DNA from: JAPOXR01 sp965214695
GTDB lineage: Bacteria > Pseudomonadota > Alphaproteobacteria > Rhodobacterales > Rhodobacteraceae
Reading direction: 5' to 3'
Assembly (NCBI GenBank): GCA_965214695.1
Contig: OZ243967.1
Span: forward strand, 3,658,001-3,722,000
Length of the DNA stretch: 64,000 nucleotides
The translations under genes were made by a program, and so were the position numbers. Below, in pieces: positions 8,554 through 16,338 of the stretch (position 1 is its first letter; the number at the start of each line of letters is the position of its first letter). The notes below the pieces were generated by a model that did no database searches, had not been told where the DNA came from, and saw nothing but the letters and a program-made list of their open reading frames with translations.

Positions 8554-9617
8554 TTGAGATTGTGCCCCGCGGCAATTTGCGGCCCTGGATGGCGATCCTG
8601 ATCCCGGTCGCGGCCGGGTTTGCGGCCCTGCTCCTTGCTGCCATCCCGCTTGCCTTCGCCGGCGCCCCGATCCTGCCAGCCTACGCCCAGATGGTGATCG
8701 GGGTTTTCGGTTCGGTGTTCACGGTGACCGAAACACTGACCCGCGCCACGCCGCTGATCTTTACCGGGCTGGCGGCGGCAATCGCTTTCCGCGCCCGCCT
8801 CTGGAATATCGGTGGGGAGGGTCAACTCTATCTCGGCGCCCTGGCCGCGGTTTGGGTTGGCACGGGGATGATCGACGGCCCATCGATCCTGATGATACCG
8901 CTGGTGCTGGTGGTTGGCGCCGCGGCGGGCGCGGTGGGCCTGCTTGGACCCGCCATCCTCAAGACCCGGTTCGGTGCGGACGAGGTCGTGACCTCGCTCT
9001 TGCTGAACTTCATCATTCTCATCTTCGTCCAGATGATGCTCGAGGGTCCGTTCAAGGACCCGATGGGTCTTGGATGGCCGCAATCGGAGCCGATCCTGGA
9101 TTCCGCAACGCTGCCGACGCTGGTTGACCGGATGCGGCTGCATGGCGGGTTTGTCATTGCCATTGCCGTGGCGCTCGTTGCCCATTCCGTTCTTGCCTAC
9201 ACGGTCTGGGGTTTCCGGATCCGTGCAGTCGGCGACAATGCCGCCGCCGCCCGTCATGCTGGCATAGGCGTCAACCGGACGCTTCTTGGCGTCGCCATTG
9301 CCTCCGGCGCCTGTGCCGGTCTTGCCGGCGTCTCGGAGGTTGCCGGGCTCAAGGGCTATCTGACGTCCGATCTCTCCCCTGGGTTCGGCTATGCCGGGAT
9401 CGTCGTTGCCATGCTTGCTGGCCTCTCGCCGATCGGCGTGATCGCAGCCAGTCTTTTCGTGGCAAGCGTCTTCGTGGGCGCCGATTCCATGTCCCGTGCC
9501 ATGGGTGTGTCCAGTTTTCTTGCCGATCTTACGGTATCGATGTCCCTGATCTGCATGCTGGTTGGAGGCTTCGTCGCCCGCTTCCGGCTTCGCTGGCGCA
9601 AGACCGGCACGCCATGA
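8550..9617 (+). CDS. BMP-type ABC transporter permease (system 1, first subunit)
   Basis: An inner-membrane channel subunit of the BPD_transp_2 family, 355 residues, forming a heterodimer with the next gene product. Hydrophobic helices are spread along the protein. The diagnostic cytoplasmic segment LIFTGLAAAIAFRARLWNIGGEGQ lies near residues 68-92, and AVGDNAAAARHAGIGVNRT near residues 228-246 is the conserved coupling region. The start ATG at 8550 overlaps the preceding mini-frame, and the stop overlaps the next permease by ATGA at 9614. Its position after the two-domain ATPase fits the standard receptor-ATPase-permease-permease order. The substrate is probably a nucleoside or similar compound, inferred from the family. 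Confidence 0.9.
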   Translation: MIEIVPRGNLRPWMAILIPVAAGFAALLLAAIPLAFAGAPILPAYAQMVIGVFGSVFTVTETLTRATPLIFTGLAAAIAFRARLWNIGGEGQLYLGALAAVWVGTGMIDGPSILMIPLVLVVGAAAGAVGLLGPAILKTRFGADEVVTSLLLNFIILIFVQMMLEGPFKDPMGLGWPQSEPILDSATLPTLVDRMRLHGGFVIAIAVALVAHSVLAYTVWGFRIRAVGDNAAAARHAGIGVNRTLLGVAIASGACAGLAGVSEVAGLKGYLTSDLSPGFGYAGIVVAMLAGLSPIGVIAASLFVASVFVGADSMSRAMGVSSFLADLTVSMSLICMLVGGFVARFRLRWRKTGTP

Positions 9618-10558
9618 TCGACATCCTCCAGATCTTCCTGAGCGAAAATTTCTGGGCGGCAAGCCTGCGCATTGCCAGCCCGCTGATCTTCGGTGTCCTC
9701 GGTGCTCTTCTTTGCGAGCGAGCCGGCGTGCTGAATCTCGGAATCGAGGGAATCTTCGTCGTCGGTGCCATGACCGGGTGGATGACGGTTTGGCTAGGCG
9801 CTCCCCTCCCGGTCGGGGTCCTCGCCGCGGCGCTTGCCGGTGCATTGTTCGGGCTGCTTCATTCCGTGCTGACCGTGCCGCTGGGACTCTCTCAGCACGT
9901 GGCTGGCCTCGGCATAACACTCTTTGCCAGTTCGCTGGCCTCTTTTGCCTATCGTACGGCGCTGCCGCAGGTCAGTTCACCGCCACGGATCGAGCCGTTC
10001 CGTGCCCTCGATGTTCCGATCCTCTCCGACCTTCCCTTCTTCGGAACCGTGCTCTTCCAGCAGACCGCTCTCACCTGGCTGGCGCTGCTCCTGGTGGTTG
10101 TGGTGTGGTGGGTCATGGACCACACACCGCTCGGCGTGGCGCTCAAGGCGGTTGGCGACAATCCCGAAGCCGTGAATGCACAGGGCCTCTCCGTCATTCG
10201 CCTTCGCATGGGTGCAGTTGTGGCAGGATCGTCGCTGATGGCACTCGGCGGCGCATTCCTCACCATGTCTGCCTTCGACGCCTTCTTCTTTGGCATGGTC
10301 AACGGGCGCGGCTGGATCTGCATTGCCCTGGTCATCTTCGCGAGCTGGCAGCCGGGAAAGGCGCTCATCGGTGCCCTGCTGTTCGGAATGTTCGATGCCC
10401 TCCAGGTGCGCCTGCAGACCGAGGCCGGCGCCCTGGTTCCGACCCAGATATTCCTGATGATGCCGTTCATCCTGTCAATCATTGCGCTGGTCATCGTTGC
10501 AAGGCGCGCGGACTATCCGCGGGCACTCCTCACCCCATGGTTCAAGGGGCAAAGATAG
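9614..10558 (+). CDS. BMP-type ABC transporter permease (system 1, second subunit)
   Basis: The second channel subunit of the importer, 314 residues. The family signature for the shorter permease is seen near the N-terminus (LRIASPLIFGVLGALLCERAGVLNLGIEG). The segment VGDNPEAVNAQGLSVIRLRM, around residues 181-200, is the coupling helix region. About eight hydrophobic segments are visible. Its ATG lies inside the last codons of the preceding permease (ATGA overlap at 9614-9617), so the two are translated together in equal amounts. It is the last gene of the operon; downstream lies a toxin-antitoxin remnant. Confidence 0.9.
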   Translation: MIDILQIFLSENFWAASLRIASPLIFGVLGALLCERAGVLNLGIEGIFVVGAMTGWMTVWLGAPLPVGVLAAALAGALFGLLHSVLTVPLGLSQHVAGLGITLFASSLASFAYRTALPQVSSPPRIEPFRALDVPILSDLPFFGTVLFQQTALTWLALLLVVVVWWVMDHTPLGVALKAVGDNPEAVNAQGLSVIRLRMGAVVAGSSLMALGGAFLTMSAFDAFFFGMVNGRGWICIALVIFASWQPGKALIGALLFGMFDALQVRLQTEAGALVPTQIFLMMPFILSIIALVIVARRADYPRALLTPWFKGQR

Positions 10559-10675
10559 GCAAGGCGACGTCGGCAATCCGGGCAGGATGCGGCGCCTCGA
10601 TCAATACACGGTTCTTCGGCCCTGTTTGATCAAATCTGCCGTGCATCGTTTGGTCGTGTGTGTGAATGGTTGTGT

Positions 10676-10858
10676 ATGTTACGCAATAGCCGAGACATCG
10701 TCGGACGTCTCGAGGTCGAGGGGTTCGAACCGGTGAGCGTAAAGGTGGCTCACCACGAGTTCAGAAGGGGCGCAATTTTCGTAATCGGTCCGCACCCCAG
10801 GAAAGACTTGCCTATCGGCACCGCCCGGAGCATCGCCAGGCGGTTGGGCTGGACCTGA
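10676..10858 (+). CDS. hicA: HicA-type mRNA interferase toxin
   Basis: A 60-residue protein of the HicA/YcfA family, ribosome-dependent or free mRNA-cleaving toxins with a double-stranded-RNA-binding-like fold. Landmarks are SRDIVGRLEVEGFEPV at the N-terminus, the histidine motif VAHHEF (the family usually has GSHH), and the C-terminal block PHPRKDLPIGTARSIARRLG. The catalytic histidine appears intact. The start is the ATG at 10676, which gives the usual family length; a GTG at 10658 would add six residues. It is followed ten bases later by a HicB reading frame with a strong GGAGG site, but that antitoxin gene is frameshifted. An apparently intact toxin without intact antitoxin is unusual, so the toxin may be weak, silent or neutralised in trans. 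Confidence 0.82.
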   Translation: MLRNSRDIVGRLEVEGFEPVSVKVAHHEFRRGAIFVIGPHPRKDLPIGTARSIARRLGWT

Positions 10859-10868
10859 GGAGGTTGCC

Positions 10869-11080
10869 ATGCATGATGTCGCCGTCATCGACCGGGATTC
10901 CGTCAGCGCCTACGGGGTGCGGTTTCCCGAGGTGCCCGGACGCCGCCGACGGCTTCGATGACAGTGTTCCCAATGCCGTCGAGGCGTTGAGCCTGGTCTT
11001 CAAGGATAACGAGCCGGTGGCACCGCGCGGCATTGACGCGGTGCGCAAGCAGGTTGCTGACAGCATTGCCGAGCGCACGG
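10869..11080 (+). pseudogene. HicB-type antitoxin, frameshifted
   Basis: The frame opening at the ATG at 10869, with a GGAGG site just before it, encodes a HicB N-terminus (MHDVAVIDRDSVSAYGVRFP, then EVPG) and then hits a stop at 10959-10961. The expected continuation (AADGFDDSVPNAVEALSLVF, then KDNEPVAPRGIDAVRKQVAD) is found in another frame from 10942. The sequence at 10938-10942 looks as if two bases of the usual Gly-Cys codons (GGA TGC) were lost. After about 11080 even the shifted frame no longer looks like HicB, so the DNA-binding C-terminus is decayed as well. It pairs with hicA directly upstream. Confidence 0.7.
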
Positions 11081-11258
11081 TGCATCAAAGCGTTTCGAGC
11101 GGAATTGGCGGCCATTGCTGCCGCCTGCTGGCGCACGCCACCAGCCTTGGCCGGCGAGCGCGTGACGGCCGATGCGCACGGCGACCCGCTTCCAGCAAGC
11201 CGGGACGAACAGCCGGTGTTCGGTTGCCGCGAATGCCGGTTCGGATTGGGTGCCGGTC

Positions 11259-11474
11259 ATGGCCAATGACTGGAAGGACAATACAGACGAAGTGACCTTG
11301 CGGATGTTGGCCGATGGCATGCCGCCGCTCGAGGATTTGGCGAAGCGAGCGGGTTTCGACGACGTCCCGCAAATGCTTCACCAGGCGCTGGACAATGGCA
11401 TGACGATCCTCGTGCAATACCTGGCCGAATGTGAAGATGACGAAACCGACGTCGAGGACATGACCGAGCATTGA
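11259..11474 (+). CDS. Small acidic hypothetical protein
   Basis: A 71-residue frame with good codon usage, starting MANDWKDNTDEVTLRMLADG and ending in a strongly acidic tail (ECEDDETDVEDMTEH). The central part (LEDLAKRAGFDDVPQMLHQA) is predicted helical. I do not recognise a family. It lies between the decayed antitoxin and tRNA-Arg(TCG), and may be the remains of a larger antitoxin-type gene or an independent small protein. A longer frame beginning at 11172 adds residues that overlap the HicB remnant and look non-coding, so the ATG at 11259 is preferred. Confidence 0.45.
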   Translation: MANDWKDNTDEVTLRMLADGMPPLEDLAKRAGFDDVPQMLHQALDNGMTILVQYLAECEDDETDVEDMTEH

Positions 11475-11631
11475 TGCCGGTCCCGCGGTCCTGTAGCCAA
11501 TCTTGCTCCCCTGCGGAGTGTCCGGGCCGGGGGAACGGCATCCGATACGCCATGGGGCCAACGCTGCTTCCGTGCAGGATTTCCCGTGGAGGCAAAACAG
11601 GGTAGGCAGGGCAAGACAACCGGATGCTCGG

Positions 11632-11708
11632 GGCCCCTTAGCTCAACTGGATAGAGCAGCTGACTTCGAATCAGCAGGTTCGGGGTTCGAGTCCTCGAGG
11701 GGTCGCCA
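11632..11708 (+). tRNA. tRNA-Arg (anticodon TCG)
   Basis: A 77-base cloverleaf with encoded CCA, identical to the tRNA at 4072 except that the anticodon loop is CTTCGAA. This gives anticodon TCG at 11666-11668, reading CGA. Acceptor GGCCCCT/AGGGGTC, D arm GCTC/GAGC and the T loop TTCGAGT are unchanged. The pair are isoacceptors that differ only at anticodon position 36. Confidence 0.97.
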
Positions 11709-11746
11709 CCGGATTTGCCGGCCGGGCGCGGATTGCGGAGGGGAGC

Positions 11747-12549
11747 ATGCAGTTGACAACGGCGGATGGCGTCAGCCTGCATTTCGAGGTGCAGGGACCG
11801 TCGGACGGGCCGGCGGTGTTGTTTGCCAATTCGCTGGGAACCCATCTGGGGTTGTGGGACGGGATCGTCGAATTGATGCCCCGGGGCTACCGGCTGGTCC
11901 GCATGGACAAGCGGGGTCATGGCCTCAGTACGTGCCCGCCGGGGCCGTATTCCATTGCCGGACTTGCCGATGACTGCTCAACGATACTCGACCATCTGGG
12001 GATTCGCCGGTCGGTATTTGTCGGGCTGTCTATTGGCGGGCTGATCGGACAACAGCTGGCCCTGACCCGGCCCGGGTTGGTGCGGGCCCTGGTGTTGGCA
12101 AATTCCGGGGTTCGAATCGGCAACCGGGCGATGTGGCGAGAGCGAATCGGCCTGGCCCGGGCTGGGAAGCTCGGTGACATGGCCGATGCGGTGATCAAGC
12201 GCTGGTTCTCCGCAAGGTTCAGATCGTGCCATCCTGGCAGGGTCGAGGCATGGAGGACTGACCTGGTCCGGGTTCCGGGTGAAGGCTATGCCGGCTGCTG
12301 CGAGGCCATCATGGGTGCCGATTTCAGCGAATCGGCTGGCTGGATTTTGCAGCCAACCCTGGTGATTGCCGGCTCGGAAGACGAGGCCACGCCGGTCAGA
12401 CTCGCCGAGCAGGCGACGTCGCTCATTCCGGGGTCGAGGCTTGCGGTCATCGAGGGCGCGGGCACTTGTCATGCGTCGATTCGACCCCGGCATTTGCTGC
12501 ACATCTCGGGGAATTCCTGCAAATGGTCGAGGCGTCCGGGGCCGACTGA
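11747..12549 (+). pseudogene. Alpha/beta hydrolase, 3-oxoadipate enol-lactonase-like, frameshifted near the 3' end
   Basis: A PcaD-like hydrolase that would open a lactone or enol-lactone. The reading frame from the ATG at 11747 shows MDKRGHGLS, the nucleophile elbow GLSIGG near residue 98 and the acid in GSEDEATP near residue 210. It then goes wrong just after VIEGAG: the catalytic histidine and the C-terminus (HLSCVDSTPAFAAHLGEFLQ) are in the next frame, ending at 12547-12549. A single missing base between 12460 and 12463 explains this. The uncorrected frame runs to 12652 with an unrelated tail that overlaps the next gene. With the correction the length (about 267 residues) is normal for PcaD. 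It heads a catabolic operon with a dehydrogenase and a dehydratase. A sequencing error is possible. Confidence 0.8.
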
Positions 12550-12629
12550 AAGAATTCGTTTGATTTTTGGGTCCGGCTGGGAAGAGTGGAGTGTGAACGA
12601 GGTCGGATGCCGGAATGAGGAGCCAAGGG

Positions 12630-13712
12630 ATGAGAGCAGCACTGTGCCATGAATTCGGGCAGCCCCTCGCCATCGAGGAGGTCGTGTTGCGTGCACCCCG
12701 GCATGGCGAGGCCGAGGTGGCGATCGCCGCCTGCGCGGTATGCCATTCCGACATTCACTATATCGAGGGGGCCTGGGGCGGACCGCTCCCGGTCGTGTTC
12801 GGCCACGAGGCCGCAGGCACCATCCGTGCCCTCGGCGGTGGAATGGAAGGCTTTTCGATCGGTGACCGGGTTCTGGTGACCCTGCTCAAGACCTGTGGTC
12901 AGTGCAACAACTGCATCTCCGGCATGCCGGCAAGATGCGAGCGAAAGGGAAGCCCCAAGGACAGCCCGATTTCGGACCGTGATGGCAATCCGGTCGCCCA
13001 GGGGCTGGTGACCGGAGCCTTTGCCGAGCGGGTGGTGGTCCATCGCACTCAGTTGGCGCCGCTGCCGGCGGAGATTCCCATGGACGCCGCCTGCCTGCTG
13101 TCCTGCGGCGTCATTACCGGGGTGGGGGCGGCGGTGAATACCGCCAGGATCACCCCGGGCTCGACCGTGGCGGTGGTCGGCGCCGGCGGTGTCGGCCTGA
13201 ACGCAATCCAGGGTGCCAGGCTGTGCGGGGCATCCCGGATCATCGCCGTCGACATCTCGCCGTCGAAACTTGACGATGCCATGGAGTTCGGTGCAACGCA
13301 CGGCGTTCTGGCGACCGGCGACAAGCCGTACCGGGAGGTCAGGAAGATTGCCGGTGGCCGTGGCGTTGATTTCGCACTGGTCTCGGTCGGGTCTACCGCC
13401 GCTTGCGAGACCGCCATGAGATATCTGTGCCAGGGTGGAAAGCTGGTCATTGTCGGCATGCCGGCAGACGGGGAGACCATGCAATTCGAGCCGGTGATCG
13501 TCGCCGGCCTCAGCCAGTCCATACTTGGCTCCTGCATGGGTGACACGGTACTGGGTCGGGACATCCCGATGTTGCTAGAACTCTACCGGCAGCAGAGGCT
13601 CAAGCTGGATGAACTGGTGACCGCGCGGTATCCGCTGGAGCGGATCAACGATGCCATTCAGCACAGCCTGAGCGGCAAAGCCCGGAGGAATGTCATTGTC
13701 TTTGACCAGTAG
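12630..13712 (+). CDS. Zinc-dependent alcohol dehydrogenase (MDR family)
   Basis: A cytoplasmic NAD(P)-linked dehydrogenase of 360 residues. The catalytic zinc site is visible as AVCHSDIHYIEG near residues 36-47 and GHEAAG near residues 61-66. The structural zinc site is the four-cysteine lobe CGQCNNC plus a Cys in MPARC near residues 91-105. The nucleotide-binding Rossmann motif is VAVVGAGGVGLNAIQGA near residue 180. The start ATG at 12630 gives the usual MRAALCHEFGQPL opening; an ATG at 12615 would add five residues. The sequence resembles class III/formaldehyde-type dehydrogenases and aryl or sugar alcohol dehydrogenases, so the substrate is open. Its neighbours (lactonase-like hydrolase, dehydratase, MFS carrier) suggest oxidation of a sugar or polyol. 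The last codons are duplicated in tandem downstream. Confidence 0.88.
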   Translation: MRAALCHEFGQPLAIEEVVLRAPRHGEAEVAIAACAVCHSDIHYIEGAWGGPLPVVFGHEAAGTIRALGGGMEGFSIGDRVLVTLLKTCGQCNNCISGMPARCERKGSPKDSPISDRDGNPVAQGLVTGAFAERVVVHRTQLAPLPAEIPMDAACLLSCGVITGVGAAVNTARITPGSTVAVVGAGGVGLNAIQGARLCGASRIIAVDISPSKLDDAMEFGATHGVLATGDKPYREVRKIAGGRGVDFALVSVGSTAACETAMRYLCQGGKLVIVGMPADGETMQFEPVIVAGLSQSILGSCMGDTVLGRDIPMLLELYRQQRLKLDELVTARYPLERINDAIQHSLSGKARRNVIVFDQ

Positions 13713-13750
13713 CGGAAAAGCCCGGAGCCAAGTCATTGTCCTTGACCGGT
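13671..13750 (+). repeat. 40-bp imperfect tandem duplication of the dehydrogenase 3' end
   Basis: The 40 bases 13671-13710 are repeated at 13711-13750 with about seven-eighths identity, both containing AAAGCCCGGAG and GTCATTGTC. The second copy would still encode GKARSQVIVLDR and a TAG, matching GKARRNVIVFDQ and TAG of the real C-terminus. The mismatches show the duplication is not brand new. Confidence 0.75.
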
Positions 13751-13760
13751 AGGTGATCCC

Positions 13761-14954
13761 TTGCGGCTGCGGGATTTGGAAATCTTCGTCGTCGAGCCGC
13801 CCTCCCCTGGCTGGGGTGGGCGCTACTGGACCATTGTCCGGTTGACCACCGATGACGGGATTTCGGGATATGGTGAGGTCTATGCGGCCTCGGTCGGTCC
13901 GGTGGCAATGCGGGCGGTCATCGAGGACGTGTTCGAGCGCCACATGATGGGCGAGAACCCGCACAACATCGAATTGATGTTCCGGCGGGCCTACTCGTCG
14001 GGCTTCAGCCAGCGACCGGATCCCACCGTCATCGGTGCCTTTTCCGGGCTTGAAATTGCCTGCTGGGACATCGTCGGCAAGGCGCATGATTGCCCGGTCC
14101 ACGCCTTGCTCGGCGGGGTGGTCAATGACAGGATCCGCTCCTACAGCTACCTGTACCCGCGGCCATTCGATGACGAGGACGGTTTCTGGTCGGATGCAGA
14201 CCGTTCGGCCGAAGTTGCCGCCGAGATGGTTGAGATGGGTTTCACCGCCGTCAAGTTCGACCCGGCTGGCCCCTATACCATTCATGGTGGCCATCAGCCT
14301 TCGATGGCGGATATCGAGCGCTCGGCCCGGTTCTGCCGCACCATCCGTGACGCGGTCGGTGACAGGGCCGACATTCTCTTCGGCACCCATGGGCAGTTCA
14401 GCGTGGCCGGCGCCATACGGCTGGGCAGGCGGTTGGAGGAGTTCAATCCGCTCTGGTTCGAGGAGCCGGTTCCTCCGGACAATCCGGAGGCAATGGCTCG
14501 GGTGGCCAGGGCGGTGCGAATACCGGTCGCCGCCGGCGAGCGGCTGACCTGCAAGGCCGAGTTCGGGGCGTTGATGCGTGTCGGGGCGGCGGAGATCCTG
14601 CAACCGGCGTTGGGCCGCTCGGGCGGCATCCTGGAGACCAAGAAGATCGCCGCACTGGCGGAGGCATTCAACGTGCAGTTGGCCCCGCATCTCTATGCCG
14701 GACCAGTGGAATGGGCGGCCAGCATTCAGCTGGCGGCAACACTGCCCAACCTGCTCATGTTGGAGACAATCGAAACCGGTGGCGAGTTTCACCTTGCGCT
14801 GATAGGGCACTGCATCCGTTGGGAAGACGGCTACATCATTCCGCCGGAAGGGGCCGGACTTGGAATTGAATTTGACGAATTGCTTGCCGAAACCCGACCC
14901 TACAAGGGTGATCGCCTGCACCTGGAAATGCAGGAGGAGCCGATCACCTGGTGA
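13761..14954 (+). CDS. Mandelate racemase/muconate lactonizing enzyme family protein (probable sugar acid dehydratase)
   Basis: A cytoplasmic enolase-superfamily enzyme of 397 residues that abstracts a proton next to a carboxylate; relatives with this motif set are mostly aldonate dehydratases. The capping domain contains TDDGISGYGEVYAASVGP. The barrel shows the lysine motif FTAVKFDPAGPY near residue 160, then GTHGQFSVAGAIRLG, WFEEPVPPDNPEAM, VAAGERLTCKAEF and LAPHLYAGPVEWA, which carry the metal- and base-bearing strands. The start is a TTG at 13761 with an AGGTG site upstream, directly after the duplicated tail of the dehydrogenase gene. In context (dehydrogenase, lactonase, dehydratase, transporter) it would dehydrate an aldonic acid to a 2-keto-3-deoxy acid. 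Substrate is inferred only from context. Confidence 0.85.
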   Translation: MRLRDLEIFVVEPPSPGWGGRYWTIVRLTTDDGISGYGEVYAASVGPVAMRAVIEDVFERHMMGENPHNIELMFRRAYSSGFSQRPDPTVIGAFSGLEIACWDIVGKAHDCPVHALLGGVVNDRIRSYSYLYPRPFDDEDGFWSDADRSAEVAAEMVEMGFTAVKFDPAGPYTIHGGHQPSMADIERSARFCRTIRDAVGDRADILFGTHGQFSVAGAIRLGRRLEEFNPLWFEEPVPPDNPEAMARVARAVRIPVAAGERLTCKAEFGALMRVGAAEILQPALGRSGGILETKKIAALAEAFNVQLAPHLYAGPVEWAASIQLAATLPNLLMLETIETGGEFHLALIGHCIRWEDGYIIPPEGAGLGIEFDELLAETRPYKGDRLHLEMQEEPITW

Positions 14955-15035
14955 GGCAGGCAGGGCAGGGGGCATGGGACCTGCCATGCGACCGCCCGGG
15001 GCTGGCCCCGCCCGCCCGGCATCCCGGATCCCATT

Positions 15036-16259
15036 GTGAAGGTTCGGCCGCGGGATAACCGGCTGGCACTCTTTTTCGTGCTTGCCACCGTTGCCATCGA
15101 TGCCATCGGCATCGGCATCATCGTGCCGGTCATGCCCGATCTCATCCTCGAGGTTGGTGGCGGCACCATCGGCTCGGCGGCGGTATGGGGCGGTGTGCTG
15201 GCCTCGGTCTTCGCGGTCATGCAGATGCTGTGCGGACCCACCATCGGCAGCCTGTCCGACCGTTACGGGCGTCGCCCGGTCCTGCTGATCTCGCTGTTCT
15301 TCATGGGCGCCGACTACCTGGTCATGGGGGTTGCCCATACCATCTGGCTGCTGTTCGCAGGACGGGTCGTCGGCGGCATCACCGCGTCCACGCCGGCGAC
15401 GGTTGCGGCCTATATTGCCGACATCTCGGAGCCGGACGAAAAGGCAAGGAATTTCGGCCTGATCGGCGCAGCGTTCGGAATCGGTTTCGTGCTCGGACCG
15501 CTATTTGGTGCCATCATGTCCGAGTTCGGAACCAGGGCGCCATTCTATGCCGCCGCCGCCTTCTCCTTCGCCAACATGACCCTTGGCTATCTTGTCCTGC
15601 CGGAAACGGTGACCGACGACATCCGCCGGCCCTTCCAATGGAGGCGCGCCAACCCGCTCGGCGGGTTGATCCATGTGGGCCGAATCCCGGGGATGGCTAT
15701 GCTGCTGGTCGTGCTGTTCATCGTCCATGTCGCCTACACCGTGTATCCCGCCATCTGGGCATTCTATTCATTCGAGCGGTTTGGCTGGGAGCCGAGGATC
15801 ATCGGTCTTTCGCTCGCCGCCTACGGGGTCGCCACCGCCGTCGTCCAGGTCTGGGTGCTGCGCTACCTGTTGCGGGTGCTGAGCGAGAGACGGGTCATGT
15901 TGTTCGGCTTCGGCTTCGAACTGATCGGCTTCCTGGGATACGGGTTCGTGTCCGAGACTTGGCAGGCATTCGTGCTGATCCCGCTCTGCTCGTTCGGCGC
16001 GGTCGCCTTGCCGTCCCTGCAGGGCATCATGTCGAAACTGGCATTCGACAATCAGCAGGGCGAGTTGCAGGGCGTGGTGACCGGCATCGTGTCACTGGGC
16101 CTGGTCATCTCACCGCTGATCATGACCATGACCTTCTACCAATTTGTCGGCGAGAGCGCGCTGTTCTACCTGCCGGGAGCGCCGTTCCTGGTTGCCTTCG
16201 TGCTGGTCCTGGTCTGCTTCGTGCTGATCTGGCTCTTCTCCGAAGAAAGTTCCTTTTGA
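15036..16259 (+). CDS. MFS transporter, Tet(A)-like (DHA1) family
   Basis: An inner-membrane major facilitator protein of 407 residues with about 12 hydrophobic segments. The start is a GTG at 15036 (VKVRPRDNRLALFF). The motif A loop between helices 2 and 3 reads GSLSDRYGRRPVLLISL. The antiporter-type region GRVVGGITASTPATVAAYIA, followed by DISEPDEKAR, is characteristic of the TCR/Tet subgroup. Although related exporters remove tetracycline, its place as the last gene of a catabolic operon makes uptake or export of a pathway metabolite equally likely. After the stop a pair of short direct repeats containing CTGCGTCCCGGAGG occurs at 16268-16319 and may form weak RNA structure. Confidence 0.85.
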   Translation: MKVRPRDNRLALFFVLATVAIDAIGIGIIVPVMPDLILEVGGGTIGSAAVWGGVLASVFAVMQMLCGPTIGSLSDRYGRRPVLLISLFFMGADYLVMGVAHTIWLLFAGRVVGGITASTPATVAAYIADISEPDEKARNFGLIGAAFGIGFVLGPLFGAIMSEFGTRAPFYAAAAFSFANMTLGYLVLPETVTDDIRRPFQWRRANPLGGLIHVGRIPGMAMLLVVLFIVHVAYTVYPAIWAFYSFERFGWEPRIIGLSLAAYGVATAVVQVWVLRYLLRVLSERRVMLFGFGFELIGFLGYGFVSETWQAFVLIPLCSFGAVALPSLQGIMSKLAFDNQQGELQGVVTGIVSLGLVISPLIMTMTFYQFVGESALFYLPGAPFLVAFVLVLVCFVLIWLFSEESSF

Positions 16260-16338
16260 CCGAAACGCTGCGTCCCGGAGGAAGGTTCCTTCCGGCTGAA
16301 ATACTGCGTCCCGGAGGGAACCACCTGACCGTGGGCGG

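Noticed and set aside
12452..12652. Programmed frameshifting in the lactonase-like gene
   Set aside because: There is no slippery heptamer or pseudoknot-like signal at the shift; an indel or base-call error is simpler.
16268..16319. Two direct repeats containing CTGCGTCCCGGAGG after the MFS gene, considered as a CRISPR or terminator
   Set aside because: Only two imperfect copies and no regular spacers; the inverted stretch there is just six base pairs with a two-base loop.
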